Part shown: positions 18,112 to 26,428 of the stretch, one piece after another
Layout: each line of letters opens with the position of its first letter
How positions within the stretch are numbered: position 1 is the stretch's first letter
NCBI GenBank assembly: GCA_001650895.1
Contig: LXYH01000005.1
Location: forward strand, 124,001 to 188,000
Length of the DNA stretch: 64,000 nucleotides
Source of the DNA: Rhodobacteraceae bacterium EhC02
GTDB taxonomy: Bacteria; Pseudomonadota; Alphaproteobacteria; Rhodobacterales; Rhodobacteraceae
Direction of reading: 5' to 3'
Position numbers and translations under genes: made by a program
Notes under the pieces: model-generated
What the model was told of the DNA's origin: nothing
What the model saw: the letters and a program-made list of their open reading frames with translations, nothing else
Database searches by the model: none

Positions 18112-18784
18112 GTGCTCCTTCGGTCGAGGTCAGGTCGGCAATGACCGTCTCGCCCGCGATCATGCCTTGCCCCACGGTGACAAGGGGTGCCACGCCATCG
18201 GGCAGGTAGACATCGACGCGGCTGCCGAAACGGATCAGGCCAAAGCGTTCGCCGGTCAGCAGGCGCTGTTCGGGCTTGGTCCAGCACACGATCCGGCGCG
18301 CGACCAGCCCCGCGATCTGCACCACCGCGATCTGGCGGCCATCTTCCATTTCGATGGCCAGGGAATTGCGCTCATTGTCGACCGAAGCCTTGTCCAGCGA
18401 GGCATTAAAGAATTTGCCCGGCCGATAGGCCACGGCCGTGACACGGCCTGCGATGGGCGCGCGGTTCACATGGCAGTTGAACACGTTCATGAAGACGCTG
18501 ACCCGGGTCAGGGCATGATCCGCCATTCCCAGTTCGGCGGGCGGCACAGCTTTCTCGATCAGCGAGATCACCCCGTCCGCAGGGCTGATCAGCAGCCCCT
18601 CGCGGGTGGGCGTGGTGCGCTTGGGATCGCGAAAGAAATAGTAGCACCAGACCGTCAGCCCCAGGCCGATCCAGCCCAGGGGATCCCAAATCATGAACAG
18701 CACGATCGAGATGACCGCAAAGATCGCCACGAACTTGCGCCCCTCGGGGTGCATCGGTTTGATGAAAGTGTCGAGCATGGTCAT
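18092..18784 (-). CDS. psd: Phosphatidylserine decarboxylase proenzyme
   Basis: A 230-residue type II-length Psd from the ATG at 18784 (a second ATG at 18778 is equally possible). N-terminal membrane anchor at about residues 18-52 ([20 protein letters not shown]). The self-cleavage site that makes the pyruvoyl cofactor is the Gly-Ser of [12 protein letters not shown] near the C-terminus, so the alpha chain is about 35 residues. The conserved [11 protein letters not shown] strand is present. It converts phosphatidylserine to phosphatidylethanolamine at the inner membrane. First gene of the psd-pssA pair. Confidence 0.93.
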   Translation of the reverse strand: MTMLDTFIKPMHPEGRKFVAIFAVISIVLFMIWDPLGWIGLGLTVWCYYFFRDPKRTTPTREGLLISPADGVISLIEKAVPPAELGMADHALTRVSVFMNVFNCHVNRAPIAGRVTAVAYRPGKFFNASLDKASVDNERNSLAIEMEDGRQIAVVQIAGLVARRIVCWTKPEQRLLTGERFGLIRFGSRVDVYLPDGVAPLVTVGQGMIAGETVIADLTSTEGARDGRTA

Positions 18785-18945
18785 GGTCTGGGTCGTCCTT
18801 CGCGATGTTGGGGACTGCCCTACAACCTTGCGCGCCATGGCGCAATGCGGCTGACTGGCGTGGTGCAAATATGCGAAGCGCCCTTCATGCGTCACGAGGA
18901 CAGCGTTCCGTTTCGAAACACGAAAGCGGGTTACGCCGTCGATGG

Positions 18946-19875
18946 TCAGGCGGGCCCGTCAACAAGGGCTGCCGCAACCGCGGCGGAAATGGGAATGTCC
19001 CCATGGATTTCCACGAAAAGGAATTGACCTGCCTCGTTGCACTCGAGGAAGACATGTCTTCCGGCGGAATCCGTGCGCAGATCAAACGCACCATACCTGA
19101 GGCCCATCGACGCCATGTAGCGGCGGATGCAATCCTCGACCGGGGACGGCAAGGCGACACTTGCGAAGGTTGCGTTCAACTCGGGGCGCCAGTCGATATG
19201 CGTGAAGCCCTCGGGGCGTAGGACCCGGGCCGCGAAAATAGCATCGTCAATGACGGTGACGCGCAGGTCATCGCCGCCCAGAATGGCCTCCTGGAACATG
19301 GTCGGACAGTGGGACAGGGCCTGATCGTCGATATCTTCGTCCGGCCGGACCAAACGCGTTTCGATGAAGGCCTGCGCATGTCCGTTCATGGGCTTGCAGA
19401 CGATGTCGCCGACCCGGTCGCGGAACCGCAGGATCGAATCCTTGCGCGTGGTCACAAGGGTTTGCGGGATGCAGAAACCGCTTTCCTGCGCGATGTGCAG
19501 TTGCAGCAGCTTGTTGTTGGCCTGGGCCGCCCGATCAACCGGATTGATGACATTCGTCATCGACAGCAGCCAGCCTTTCAGCGTCGTGTCGATCTCCTTC
19601 TGCATGAAAGCATTCGTTGCCTCGTCAAGATCGTCGAGGGGTTCGGGCCGGGATACGCGCCGCCACCAGGCGCCGGTCACATCGACCGGATCTATGCCAT
19701 GCTGCTTCAGGCAAACCGAAATGCCCCGCGATCCGGCGCCGATGACATGCTCGATGTCAAGGTTCGCCCGATAGCCGCGCAGATCGACAATGACCGCGTC
19801 GCCCCCGCGCTTTCTGATCTCGGACTGCACGGCCAGCGAATGCACATCCTCCGCGCCACTGAAGATGACGATCAT
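18946..19875 (-). CDS. ATP-grasp peptide ligase of graspetide (MvdC/MvdD) type
   Basis: A 309-residue ATP-grasp enzyme. The pre-ATP domain starts [16 protein letters not shown] and contains the family's [10 protein letters not shown]-like segment. The central part has [16 protein letters not shown] and VCKPMNGH; the grasp core has [25 protein letters not shown] and the metal site [24 protein letters not shown]. This order and the QE-x-(8)-LR-(I/V)-TV-(I/V) element are those of the ligases that form ester or amide bonds between Asp/Glu and Ser/Thr/Lys side chains in microviridin-type graspetides. The start lies 3 bp after the stop of the upstream gene, so the two are almost certainly co-translated and that gene is the likely substrate. 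Enzyme class confident, RiPP role inferred. Confidence 0.8.
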   Translation of the reverse strand: MIVIFSGAEDVHSLAVQSEIRKRGGDAVIVDLRGYRANLDIEHVIGAGSRGISVCLKQHGIDPVDVTGAWWRRVSRPEPLDDLDEATNAFMQKEIDTTLKGWLLSMTNVINPVDRAAQANNKLLQLHIAQESGFCIPQTLVTTRKDSILRFRDRVGDIVCKPMNGHAQAFIETRLVRPDEDIDDQALSHCPTMFQEAILGGDDLRVTVIDDAIFAARVLRPEGFTHIDWRPELNATFASVALPSPVEDCIRRYMASMGLRYGAFDLRTDSAGRHVFLECNEAGQFLFVEIHGDIPISAAVAAALVDGPA

Positions 19876-19878
19876 GAT

Positions 19879-20571
19879 CTAGTCGTCGGTCCTGTAACCA
19901 TCGCCTTGGCAATCGTCTTGGACGCGCTGGTCGTAATTCATGCCGGGTGCCGTAAACACGACGCAGGAACTGGTCGTGTCATAGGTACAGGTACTCTGCG
20001 CGGCGGCGGCAGCGCGTCCCCCCCATTCGCGGCGCGAGATGATCTCGTTGATCAGCATCTCGAGGTCGGGCCGCTCGGGCAGTGGCGTCGGATTGAACGG
20101 CAGCCTGGGGGTCAGGCCAATGCGACCGAAATAGGCATTCTCGCGCGCGATGGCCTCGGGTCCAAGGCTGACGACCTGCGTATTCAGTCCAGGCTGTGAT
20201 GACATCACATAGGGCGCGTTTGCCATCCGGGGCTGGCTGGGTTGATCCTGAACGGGACGGCTTACGATATGGGCCTTGCGGGTGGACAGGTCCGTGAAAA
20301 CATAGATAGGCTCTTTCAGCAGATCTCCCACATCTTCCGAGAAGATTGGGATTTCTATGGTGCCGCTGATGCCCGCCTGCAAATCCCCCTCGACCGAGAC
20401 AAGCCGCGCCGATCCGATCATCTTGCCTTTCACGCGCTTCTCGATCTCGGCCGCGATCTCGTCATCGTCAAGTGCGACGGCCAGCAGATGTGTCAGGGGG
20501 TCCATTGACCCCACGGCTGCTTGCTTGACGGCATCCTTCAGTTTCTTGAGGGGGGAAAGTTTCTCGGACAT
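19879..20571 (-). CDS. Candidate graspetide precursor: conserved-looking N-terminal domain with Asp/Thr/Cys-rich tail
   Basis: A 230-residue protein from the ATG at 20571; in-frame starts further upstream (20625, 20745) give implausible Cys-rich extensions. Residues 1-100 look like a folded or helical leader domain (MSEKLSPLKKLKDAV, AEIEKRVKGK). Residues 100-165 are Pro/Gln-rich. A possible recognition helix runs IARENAYFGRIGLTPRLPF and LEMLINEIISRREWGG. Behind an alanine stretch the last 37 residues carry 7 Asp, 9 Thr/Ser and 3 Cys (TCTYDTTSSC, MNYDQRVQDDCQGDGYRTDD), the acceptor/donor mix graspetide ligases join. It lies 3 bp ahead of the ATP-grasp gene. No export signal and no transporter are adjacent. 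Precursor role is inference; it could instead be a whole-protein substrate. Confidence 0.6.
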   Translation of the reverse strand: MSEKLSPLKKLKDAVKQAAVGSMDPLTHLLAVALDDDEIAAEIEKRVKGKMIGSARLVSVEGDLQAGISGTIEIPIFSEDVGDLLKEPIYVFTDLSTRKAHIVSRPVQDQPSQPRMANAPYVMSSQPGLNTQVVSLGPEAIARENAYFGRIGLTPRLPFNPTPLPERPDLEMLINEIISRREWGGRAAAAAQSTCTYDTTSSCVVFTAPGMNYDQRVQDDCQGDGYRTDD

Positions 20572-20750
20572 GGCACACTCACACTCTGAACGATCGAAAA
20601 AACAAATGTTCCGTCCCGTGAGCATGACGCATTCAAGCAGATTTTCAATCCTGTTTTCTCTGCCCTTGCTTCTCCGGGGGGCAGGGGCCGCCGTCGGACA
20701 GGATACGGGATCGCATGCGCTTGCTGCCCGTATCCGTCGTTGCACAAGAA

Positions 20751-20776
20751 AAAACCCCGCACGATGGCGGGGTTTT
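20751..20776 (-). terminator. Rho-independent terminator of the purine importer operon
   Basis: AAAACCCCGC, six-base loop, GCGGGGTTTT. On the minus strand the stem is followed by TTTTTTC, 23 bp after the stop of the BMP-type gene. The A/T arms make it potentially bidirectional. Confidence 0.9.
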
Positions 20777-20798
20777 CCTTGGATGCTGTAACGGTCGA

Positions 20799-21872
20799 TC
20801 AGTTCGGGATCGTGCCTTCGATGCCTTCGACATAGAAGTCCATGCCCAGCAGCGTGCCGTCGTCGGCCACTTCGCCTTCAGCCAGCCAGGCCGAACCGTC
20901 CTGCTTGTTCAGCGGACCGGTGAAGGGGTGGTATTCGCCCTTTGCGATCGCCTCTTTCATGGCCAGCGCCTCGGCTTTCACGTCGGCGGGCACCTTGTCG
21001 GTGATCTCGCCGATGCCGACCATGCCCGGCCCGATGCCGTCCCAGGTGTCGGTCGAGGTCCAGGTCCCGTCCATCACGGCGCGGGTGCGCGCGATGTAAT
21101 AGGGTGCCCAGTTGTCGATGATCGAGGACACGCGCGGACCATCGGCATATTCGCCCATGTCCGATGCCTGGCCGAAGCCGATGATGTTGCCTGCCTCGGC
21201 GGCGGCAGCCAGCGGCGCGGTGGAATCGGTGTGCTGCAGGATCACGTCGGCACCCTGTTCGATCAGGACCTTCGCGGCGTCAGCCTCTTTCGCGGGATCG
21301 AACCAGGTATAGGCCCAGACGATCTTGAACTGGACATCCGGGTTCACCTTGCGCGCATGGATGAAGGCCGAGTTGATGCCGCGGATCACTTCGGGGATCG
21401 GGTAGGAGCCGATGTAGCCGATGATGTTCGATTCCGTCATCTTGCCTGCGATGTGGCCCTGGATGGCGCGGCCCTCGTAGAAACGGGCGGAATAGGTCGA
21501 CACGTTGTCGGCGCGCTTGTAGCCGGTGGCGTGTTCGAATTTCACATCCGGGAACTTGGCGGCCACGTTGATCGTCGGGTCCATGAAGCCGAAGGATGTG
21601 GTGAAGATCAGCTTGGCACCGTCCAGCGCCATCTGGGTCATCACGCGCTCTGCATCCGGGCCCTCGGGCACGGATTCGACAAACACGGTCTCGACCTTGT
21701 CACCGAATTCGGCTTCGACAGCCAGGCGGCCCTTGTCATGCTCATAGGTCCAGCCGCCGTCGCCGACGGGGCCCACATAGACAAAGCCCACCTTGAGCTT
21801 GTCCTGCGCCATGGCGCCGGTCGCCAGGCCCAGCGCCAGCGCGGCGGTGGTCAACAGTTTGGTCAGTTTCAT
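20799..21872 (-). CDS. BMP family ABC transporter substrate-binding protein (purine/nucleoside type)
   Basis: A 357-residue periplasmic binding protein with a signal peptide (MKLTKLLTTAALALGLATGAMAQ) and the BMP/Med fold: VGFVYVGPVGDGGWTYEHDKG, IFTTSFGFMDP, IIGYIGSYPIPEVIRGIN and VILQHTDSTAP. BMP proteins bind nucleosides or nucleobases. Its place behind two permeases, a dual ATPase and the xanthine dehydrogenase genes, all on one strand, makes a purine the likely ligand. It is the last gene of the unit, followed by a strong terminator. Confidence 0.9.
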   Translation of the reverse strand: MKLTKLLTTAALALGLATGAMAQDKLKVGFVYVGPVGDGGWTYEHDKGRLAVEAEFGDKVETVFVESVPEGPDAERVMTQMALDGAKLIFTTSFGFMDPTINVAAKFPDVKFEHATGYKRADNVSTYSARFYEGRAIQGHIAGKMTESNIIGYIGSYPIPEVIRGINSAFIHARKVNPDVQFKIVWAYTWFDPAKEADAAKVLIEQGADVILQHTDSTAPLAAAAEAGNIIGFGQASDMGEYADGPRVSSIIDNWAPYYIARTRAVMDGTWTSTDTWDGIGPGMVGIGEITDKVPADVKAEALAMKEAIAKGEYHPFTGPLNKQDGSAWLAEGEVADDGTLLGMDFYVEGIEGTIPN

Positions 21873-21912
21873 TCAGGAATCCCCCTGTTAGGTGAACGTC
21901 ATAGTTTTGGCC

Positions 21913-22836
21913 TCAACGTGAGGCATGGAAAATACGGCCCAACGAGGCAGGTGCACTGCTCTTGTCGGCCGACATGATGACCAGCACGAGGATGGTGATC
22001 AGATAAGGCGACATTGCCAGATATTCGACCGGGATCGCAACGCCCGCCGCTTGCAGATTCAGCTGAATCACGGTCACGCCGCCAAAAAGATAGGCACCCA
22101 GCAGGACGCGCCAGGGCTTCCAGCTGGCAAAGACCACCAGGGCAAGGGCGATCCAGCCGATTCCGGCCGTCATCCCCTCGGTCCATTGGGGCACGCGGAT
22201 CAGGCTGATATAGGCGCCACCCATCCCGGCGCAGGCCCCGCCGAACAGGATCGCCATCATGCGGATGCGCACGACCTTGTATCCCAGCGCATGGGCCGCC
22301 TCGTGATTTTCGCCGACCGCGCGCAGGATCAACCCGGCGCGGGTGTATTTCAGCATGAACCAGACCGCCGTGACGATGATCAGCCCCAGATAGACCATCA
22401 GATCATGCGAGAACAGGATCCGTCCCAGCACCGGCATGTCCGACAACCCCGGAATGTTCAGCCGCGGAAAGGACGGCGGGCGGATACCCTGGTAGCCCTG
22501 GCCGATCAGCGCCGAAAGGCCCAGCCCGAACAGCGTCAGCCCCAGCCCCGATGCCACCTGGTTGGCCAGCGCCACCTGCGTCAGAAGCGCGAAAAGCAGC
22601 GACAGAACGGCGCCGCCCGCCGCCGCCGCCAGCACGCCCAGCAGCGGATTGCCCGTGTTGACCGCGATGGCGAAGCCGCAGATCGCGCCGGTGATCATCA
22701 TGCCTTCGACGCCCAGGTTCAGAACGCCCGCCTTTTCCACCACAAGCTCGCCCACCGCCGCCAGCAGCAGCGGGGTCGCCGCCACCATCAGCGAGGCCAG
22801 CAAAAGGATCGGGTTGATTGACGACAGATCCATCAT
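21913..22836 (-). CDS. ABC transporter permease, BMP-type importer, subunit 2
   Basis: A 307-residue inner-membrane protein with about eight to nine hydrophobic segments and the branched-chain/BMP permease signature GELVVEKAGVLNLGVEGMM and ALGYKVVRIRMMAILFGGAC. It pairs with the permease encoded just upstream, whose end it overlaps by four bases. Together with the dual ATPase they form the importer channel, presumably for purines. Confidence 0.9.
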   Translation of the reverse strand: MMDLSSINPILLLASLMVAATPLLLAAVGELVVEKAGVLNLGVEGMMITGAICGFAIAVNTGNPLLGVLAAAAGGAVLSLLFALLTQVALANQVASGLGLTLFGLGLSALIGQGYQGIRPPSFPRLNIPGLSDMPVLGRILFSHDLMVYLGLIIVTAVWFMLKYTRAGLILRAVGENHEAAHALGYKVVRIRMMAILFGGACAGMGGAYISLIRVPQWTEGMTAGIGWIALALVVFASWKPWRVLLGAYLFGGVTVIQLNLQAAGVAIPVEYLAMSPYLITILVLVIMSADKSSAPASLGRIFHASR

Positions 22837-23915
22837 GCCACCTCACGCCATGTCAGCCGCAGCCGGTAATTGGTCATCACGTCGACGGCCAGCAGGAAGA
22901 ACAGAAGCATCCCCTGGAACATCTGGATCGCCGCCGCAGGCAGGCCCAGCCTCGATTGCGCGATCTCGCCTCCGATATAGGTCAGTGCCATCAGCAGGCC
23001 CGCCATCAGGATCCCCAGCGGGTGCAGCCGGCCCAGAAACGCCACGATGATCGCGGTAAAGCCGTAGCCCACGTTGAAATCGATGCTGACGCGTCCGGCG
23101 GGCCCCGAAACCTCGAACATGCCCGCCAGCCCTGCCAGCGCGCCAGCCAGACCCAGACAGATCAGCACCAGCCGTCCCGGATTGACGCCCGCAAAGCGCG
23201 CGGCGCGCGGCGCCTCGCCGGTCAGGCGGATGTGAAAGCCAAGGATGTGCCGGGTCATCAGCACATAGGCAAAGATCACCGCCACCATCGCGGCGACCAC
23301 GCCCCAATGCATCCCCGATCCCGCGATCAGCTCGGCATTATGGGCGCTGGGATATTGCTGCAGGTTGCGCGAGCCGGGAAAGCCGAAGCCCTCGGGGTTC
23401 TTCATCAGCCCCAGCGCCATCGAGGCCAGCAATTGCTCGGCCACATAGACCAGCATCAGGGATACCAGGATCTCGTTCGTGCCGAACTTCACCTTCAGCA
23501 CCGCCGGGATCATGGCCCAGGCCCAGCCCCCCAGCGCCCCCGCCATGACCATGAGCGGAAAGATGAACCATCCCTCCATCGGGTAGAAGGCCAGTCCCAC
23601 GCCAGCGCCGCAAAGCGCGCCGACGATATACTGCCCCTCGGCCCCGATGTTCCAGATGCCCGCCCGGAACCCCAGGCTCAGGCCGATGGCGATCAGCACC
23701 AGCGGCGCACCCTTCACCAGTAGCTGCGGGCGGTAGAAAAACGCGAATTCCGAAAACAGCGGATCCCAGAAGATCGTGCGGATCGCGACCAGCGGATCCT
23801 TCCCCAGCAGCGCAAAAAGCGCGCCGCCCGCGATCATCGTGGCAATCACGGCCACCACGGGGGCCAGCCAGACCCAGGCCTTCGAGGGTTGCGGCCGCTT
23901 TTCAAGCTTCAGCAT
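22833..23915 (-). CDS. ABC transporter permease, BMP-type importer, subunit 1
   Basis: A 360-residue polytopic membrane protein of the same superfamily. Hydrophobic segments start at about residue 18 (AWVWLAPVVAVIATMIAGGA), with the family features GIWNIGAEGQYIVGALCG and KFGTNEILVSLMLVYVAEQL. It is longer than its partner, as usual for this transporter type. It lies 48 bp behind the ATPase gene and overlaps the next permease by four bases. Confidence 0.9.
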   Translation of the reverse strand: MLKLEKRPQPSKAWVWLAPVVAVIATMIAGGALFALLGKDPLVAIRTIFWDPLFSEFAFFYRPQLLVKGAPLVLIAIGLSLGFRAGIWNIGAEGQYIVGALCGAGVGLAFYPMEGWFIFPLMVMAGALGGWAWAMIPAVLKVKFGTNEILVSLMLVYVAEQLLASMALGLMKNPEGFGFPGSRNLQQYPSAHNAELIAGSGMHWGVVAAMVAVIFAYVLMTRHILGFHIRLTGEAPRAARFAGVNPGRLVLICLGLAGALAGLAGMFEVSGPAGRVSIDFNVGYGFTAIIVAFLGRLHPLGILMAGLLMALTYIGGEIAQSRLGLPAAAIQMFQGMLLFFLLAVDVMTNYRLRLTWREVA

Positions 23916-23963
23916 GGCGCGGTCCCCCCGTCATCGTTCTGCGAATTCTCATGTTCCAACGCC

Positions 23964-25481
23964 TCAGACATGCGCCACCTCCATGTCATGGGCGCCACCC
24001 ATCATCAGGCCGATTTCCTCGATGTTCAGTTCGGATGTCGGGCGGATGCGCGACAGCCGCCCCTCGTTCAAGGCACCGAACCTGTCAGCGATCTCCATCA
24101 GCTCGTCCAGATCCTGGCTGATCACGACCACGGCCGTGCCGCCCGCCGCCAGATCCAGCAGCGCCTGCCGGATCGCGGCGGCAGCGGATGCATCGACGCC
24201 CCATGTGGGTTGATTGACCACCAGCACCTCGGGGCGCTGCATCACCTCGCGGCCGATGACGAATTTCTGCAGATTGCCGCCCGACAGCGACCGTGCCGCA
24301 TTGCCCGGTCCCGGCGTGCGCACGTCAAATCGCTGAATGATCGCTTCGGCAAAGCCCCTGGCGCGGCCCCAGTCCAGAAAACCGCGCCGTTCCAGCCTCT
24401 CGCGCAGCGATCCGGTCAGCATCGCGTTCTCGGTCAGGCTCATGTCGGGCGCCGCCGCGTGCCCCAGCCGTTCCTCGGGCGCGCACAGCAGGCCGATCCG
24501 CCGCCGCTCCATCGGCCCCAGCATGCCGACCGCCCTGCCATGCATCTTGACCATGTCCGGGCCGCTGCGCAATTCGCCGGATAGCGCGCCCAGCAACTCG
24601 TCCTGTCCGTTGCCCGCAACGCCACCAAGACCCAGCACCTCGCCCTGCCGCACCTCGAGGCTGATGTCCTTGAGAGAGCATCCAAAGGCCGAAGGCGAGC
24701 GGACCGACAGCCCGCTCAGTTCCAGCGCCACGTCGCCCAGCGCGCGCCCGCTGCGTTCGGGGGTATGCAGCACCGTGCCCACCATCATTTCGGCCAGCGC
24801 CCGCGCGGTGGTGTCGGCGGGGGTGCAGGTGGCCACCTTCTTGCCCAGCCGCAGGATGGTCGCCGTGTCGCACAACGTGCGGATCTCTTCCAGCTTGTGA
24901 CTGATATACAGGATCGCCACGCCCTCGGCCGTCAGCTTGCGCAGGGTCTGGAACAGGATCTCCACCTCCTGCGGGGTCAGCACCGATGTCGGCTCGTCCA
25001 TGATCAGCAGGCGCGGATCCTGCAACAGGCAGCGGATGATCTCGACCCGCTGACGCTCGCCCGCCGACAGGTCGCCCACGGTGCGGAACGGATCCAGCGG
25101 CAGGCCGTAGGTTTCCGACACCTCGCGGATGCGCCCGGCCAGGTCGGCAAGGCGCGGTGGATGTTCCATCCCCAGCGCGATGTTCTCTGCCACGTTCAGC
25201 GCGTCGAACAGCGAGAAATGCTGGAACACCATCGCCACACCGGCGGCGCGCGCGGCGCGCGGCTCGGCAGGGGCGTAGGCCTTGCCCTGGAAGATCATCG
25301 TCCCGTGATCGGGTTTGACCAGCCCGTAGATCATCTTGACCAATGTGGACTTGCCCGCGCCATTCTCGCCCAGAAGGGCATGCACCTCGCCCTTCATCAC
25401 CTCGAAGGACACATCGGAATTCGCGACAACGCCCGGATAGGCCTTTGTCAGGCCCTTGATGCTCAGAACCGGTGCCGTCAT
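23964..25481 (-). CDS. Dual-domain ABC transporter ATP-binding protein, BMP-type importer
   Basis: A 505-residue fusion of two ABC ATPase domains. Domain 1 has Walker A GENGAGKST, signature LSAGERQRVEI and Walker B LLIMDEPTSVL. Domain 2 has a degenerate P-loop (GVAGNGQDELLGAL), signature LSGGNLQKFVIGRE and Walker B VLVVNQPTWGVD with Asn-Gln in place of Asp-Glu, the normal asymmetry of the RbsA/NupO/YufO class. The ATG at 25481 overlaps xdhC by four bases, tying transport to purine oxidation. Confidence 0.92.
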   Translation of the reverse strand: MTAPVLSIKGLTKAYPGVVANSDVSFEVMKGEVHALLGENGAGKSTLVKMIYGLVKPDHGTMIFQGKAYAPAEPRAARAAGVAMVFQHFSLFDALNVAENIALGMEHPPRLADLAGRIREVSETYGLPLDPFRTVGDLSAGERQRVEIIRCLLQDPRLLIMDEPTSVLTPQEVEILFQTLRKLTAEGVAILYISHKLEEIRTLCDTATILRLGKKVATCTPADTTARALAEMMVGTVLHTPERSGRALGDVALELSGLSVRSPSAFGCSLKDISLEVRQGEVLGLGGVAGNGQDELLGALSGELRSGPDMVKMHGRAVGMLGPMERRRIGLLCAPEERLGHAAAPDMSLTENAMLTGSLRERLERRGFLDWGRARGFAEAIIQRFDVRTPGPGNAARSLSGGNLQKFVIGREVMQRPEVLVVNQPTWGVDASAAAAIRQALLDLAAGGTAVVVISQDLDELMEIADRFGALNEGRLSRIRPTSELNIEEIGLMMGGAHDMEVAHV

Positions 25482-26428
25482 GCGCTGCGTTCCCTTCTGT
25501 CGGTTGTGGCTGCGATATCGCTCAATAAGCCCGAGGCGACGCCAATGGCAATCGCCTGCGGGTGTTTGCCCAAGCCGGGTGTCCCGATGGGGCAGCGGAT
25601 GCGCGCGATTTGGGCGGGCACATGGCCCAGCGCCCCCAGGCGCGACCGAAAGCGCGCCCATTTGGTGGCCGACCCGATCAGGCCCGCGCCGGCAAAGCCA
25701 TGCCCCAGCAGCCCGTGACAGAGCGCAAGGTCCAGCGCATGCGAATAGGTCAGGATCAGGTGATGCGCGTCATGCGGTGCATGCGGCACCAACCGTGCGG
25801 GATCGGCGGCGGGCAGGGCGGTGACACCCGCGCCGATGTTCTCGGGGAAGCGTTCCGGTCCGGTGTCGATCCAGGTGATCGCCAGGTCGGGCAGGGGCGA
25901 CAGCGTGGCCACAAGCGCCCGCCCCACATGGCCCGCCCCCCAGATCCAGAGGGGTACCGAAGGCCGCGCCAGGGGTTCGACCATCCAGCCCGCGATCAGC
26001 TGCGCAAGGGGCCGTTGCCCCTGCGCCCGCGCGCCGTTCAGCAGGCGCTGTACCGCAAGGGGCATCTCGGCGCCCGGCGCGACGGGGCGCACGATCACGT
26101 CCCGCCCCTGCCATGCCGCGACTGTCGTGGCGTCATGCACCTCGGTCAAAAGCTGCAGGTTGCCGCCGCAGCATTGCCCCAGGTCGGGGCCCAATGCATG
26201 CCGCGTCAACCGCGCCGGGGGACCGCCCGCCAGCATCGCGCGCGCCGCCTGCGCCGCCTGATGCTCCAGCGCGCCGCCGCCAATCGTGCCGGCCTGCCCC
26301 TCGGGCCAGACCAGCATCGCCGCGCCCACCTCGCGCGGCGCGGACCCGCGCACCTCGGCGATCACGACCCGTGCGACACGGCCATGGCGCTGCACGGCGC
26401 CGTGCAGGGCATCGAGGTCAAATCCCAT
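25478..26428 (-). CDS. xdhC: Xanthine dehydrogenase accessory protein XdhC
   Basis: A 316-residue chaperone that binds molybdenum cofactor, promotes its sulfuration and delivers it to XdhB. The N-terminal XdhC_CoxI domain has VVIAEVRGSAPREVGAAMLV and the GGGALE motif. The C-terminal Rossmann-like XdhC_C domain begins LWIWGAGHVGRALV. The ATG at 26428 was chosen over an upstream frame start because [16 protein letters not shown] is the usual family start. It overlaps the end of xdhB by 11 bases and the ATPase start by four. Confidence 0.92.
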   Translation of the reverse strand: MGFDLDALHGAVQRHGRVARVVIAEVRGSAPREVGAAMLVWPEGQAGTIGGGALEHQAAQAARAMLAGGPPARLTRHALGPDLGQCCGGNLQLLTEVHDATTVAAWQGRDVIVRPVAPGAEMPLAVQRLLNGARAQGQRPLAQLIAGWMVEPLARPSVPLWIWGAGHVGRALVATLSPLPDLAITWIDTGPERFPENIGAGVTALPAADPARLVPHAPHDAHHLILTYSHALDLALCHGLLGHGFAGAGLIGSATKWARFRSRLGALGHVPAQIARIRCPIGTPGLGKHPQAIAIGVASGLLSDIAATTDRRERSA

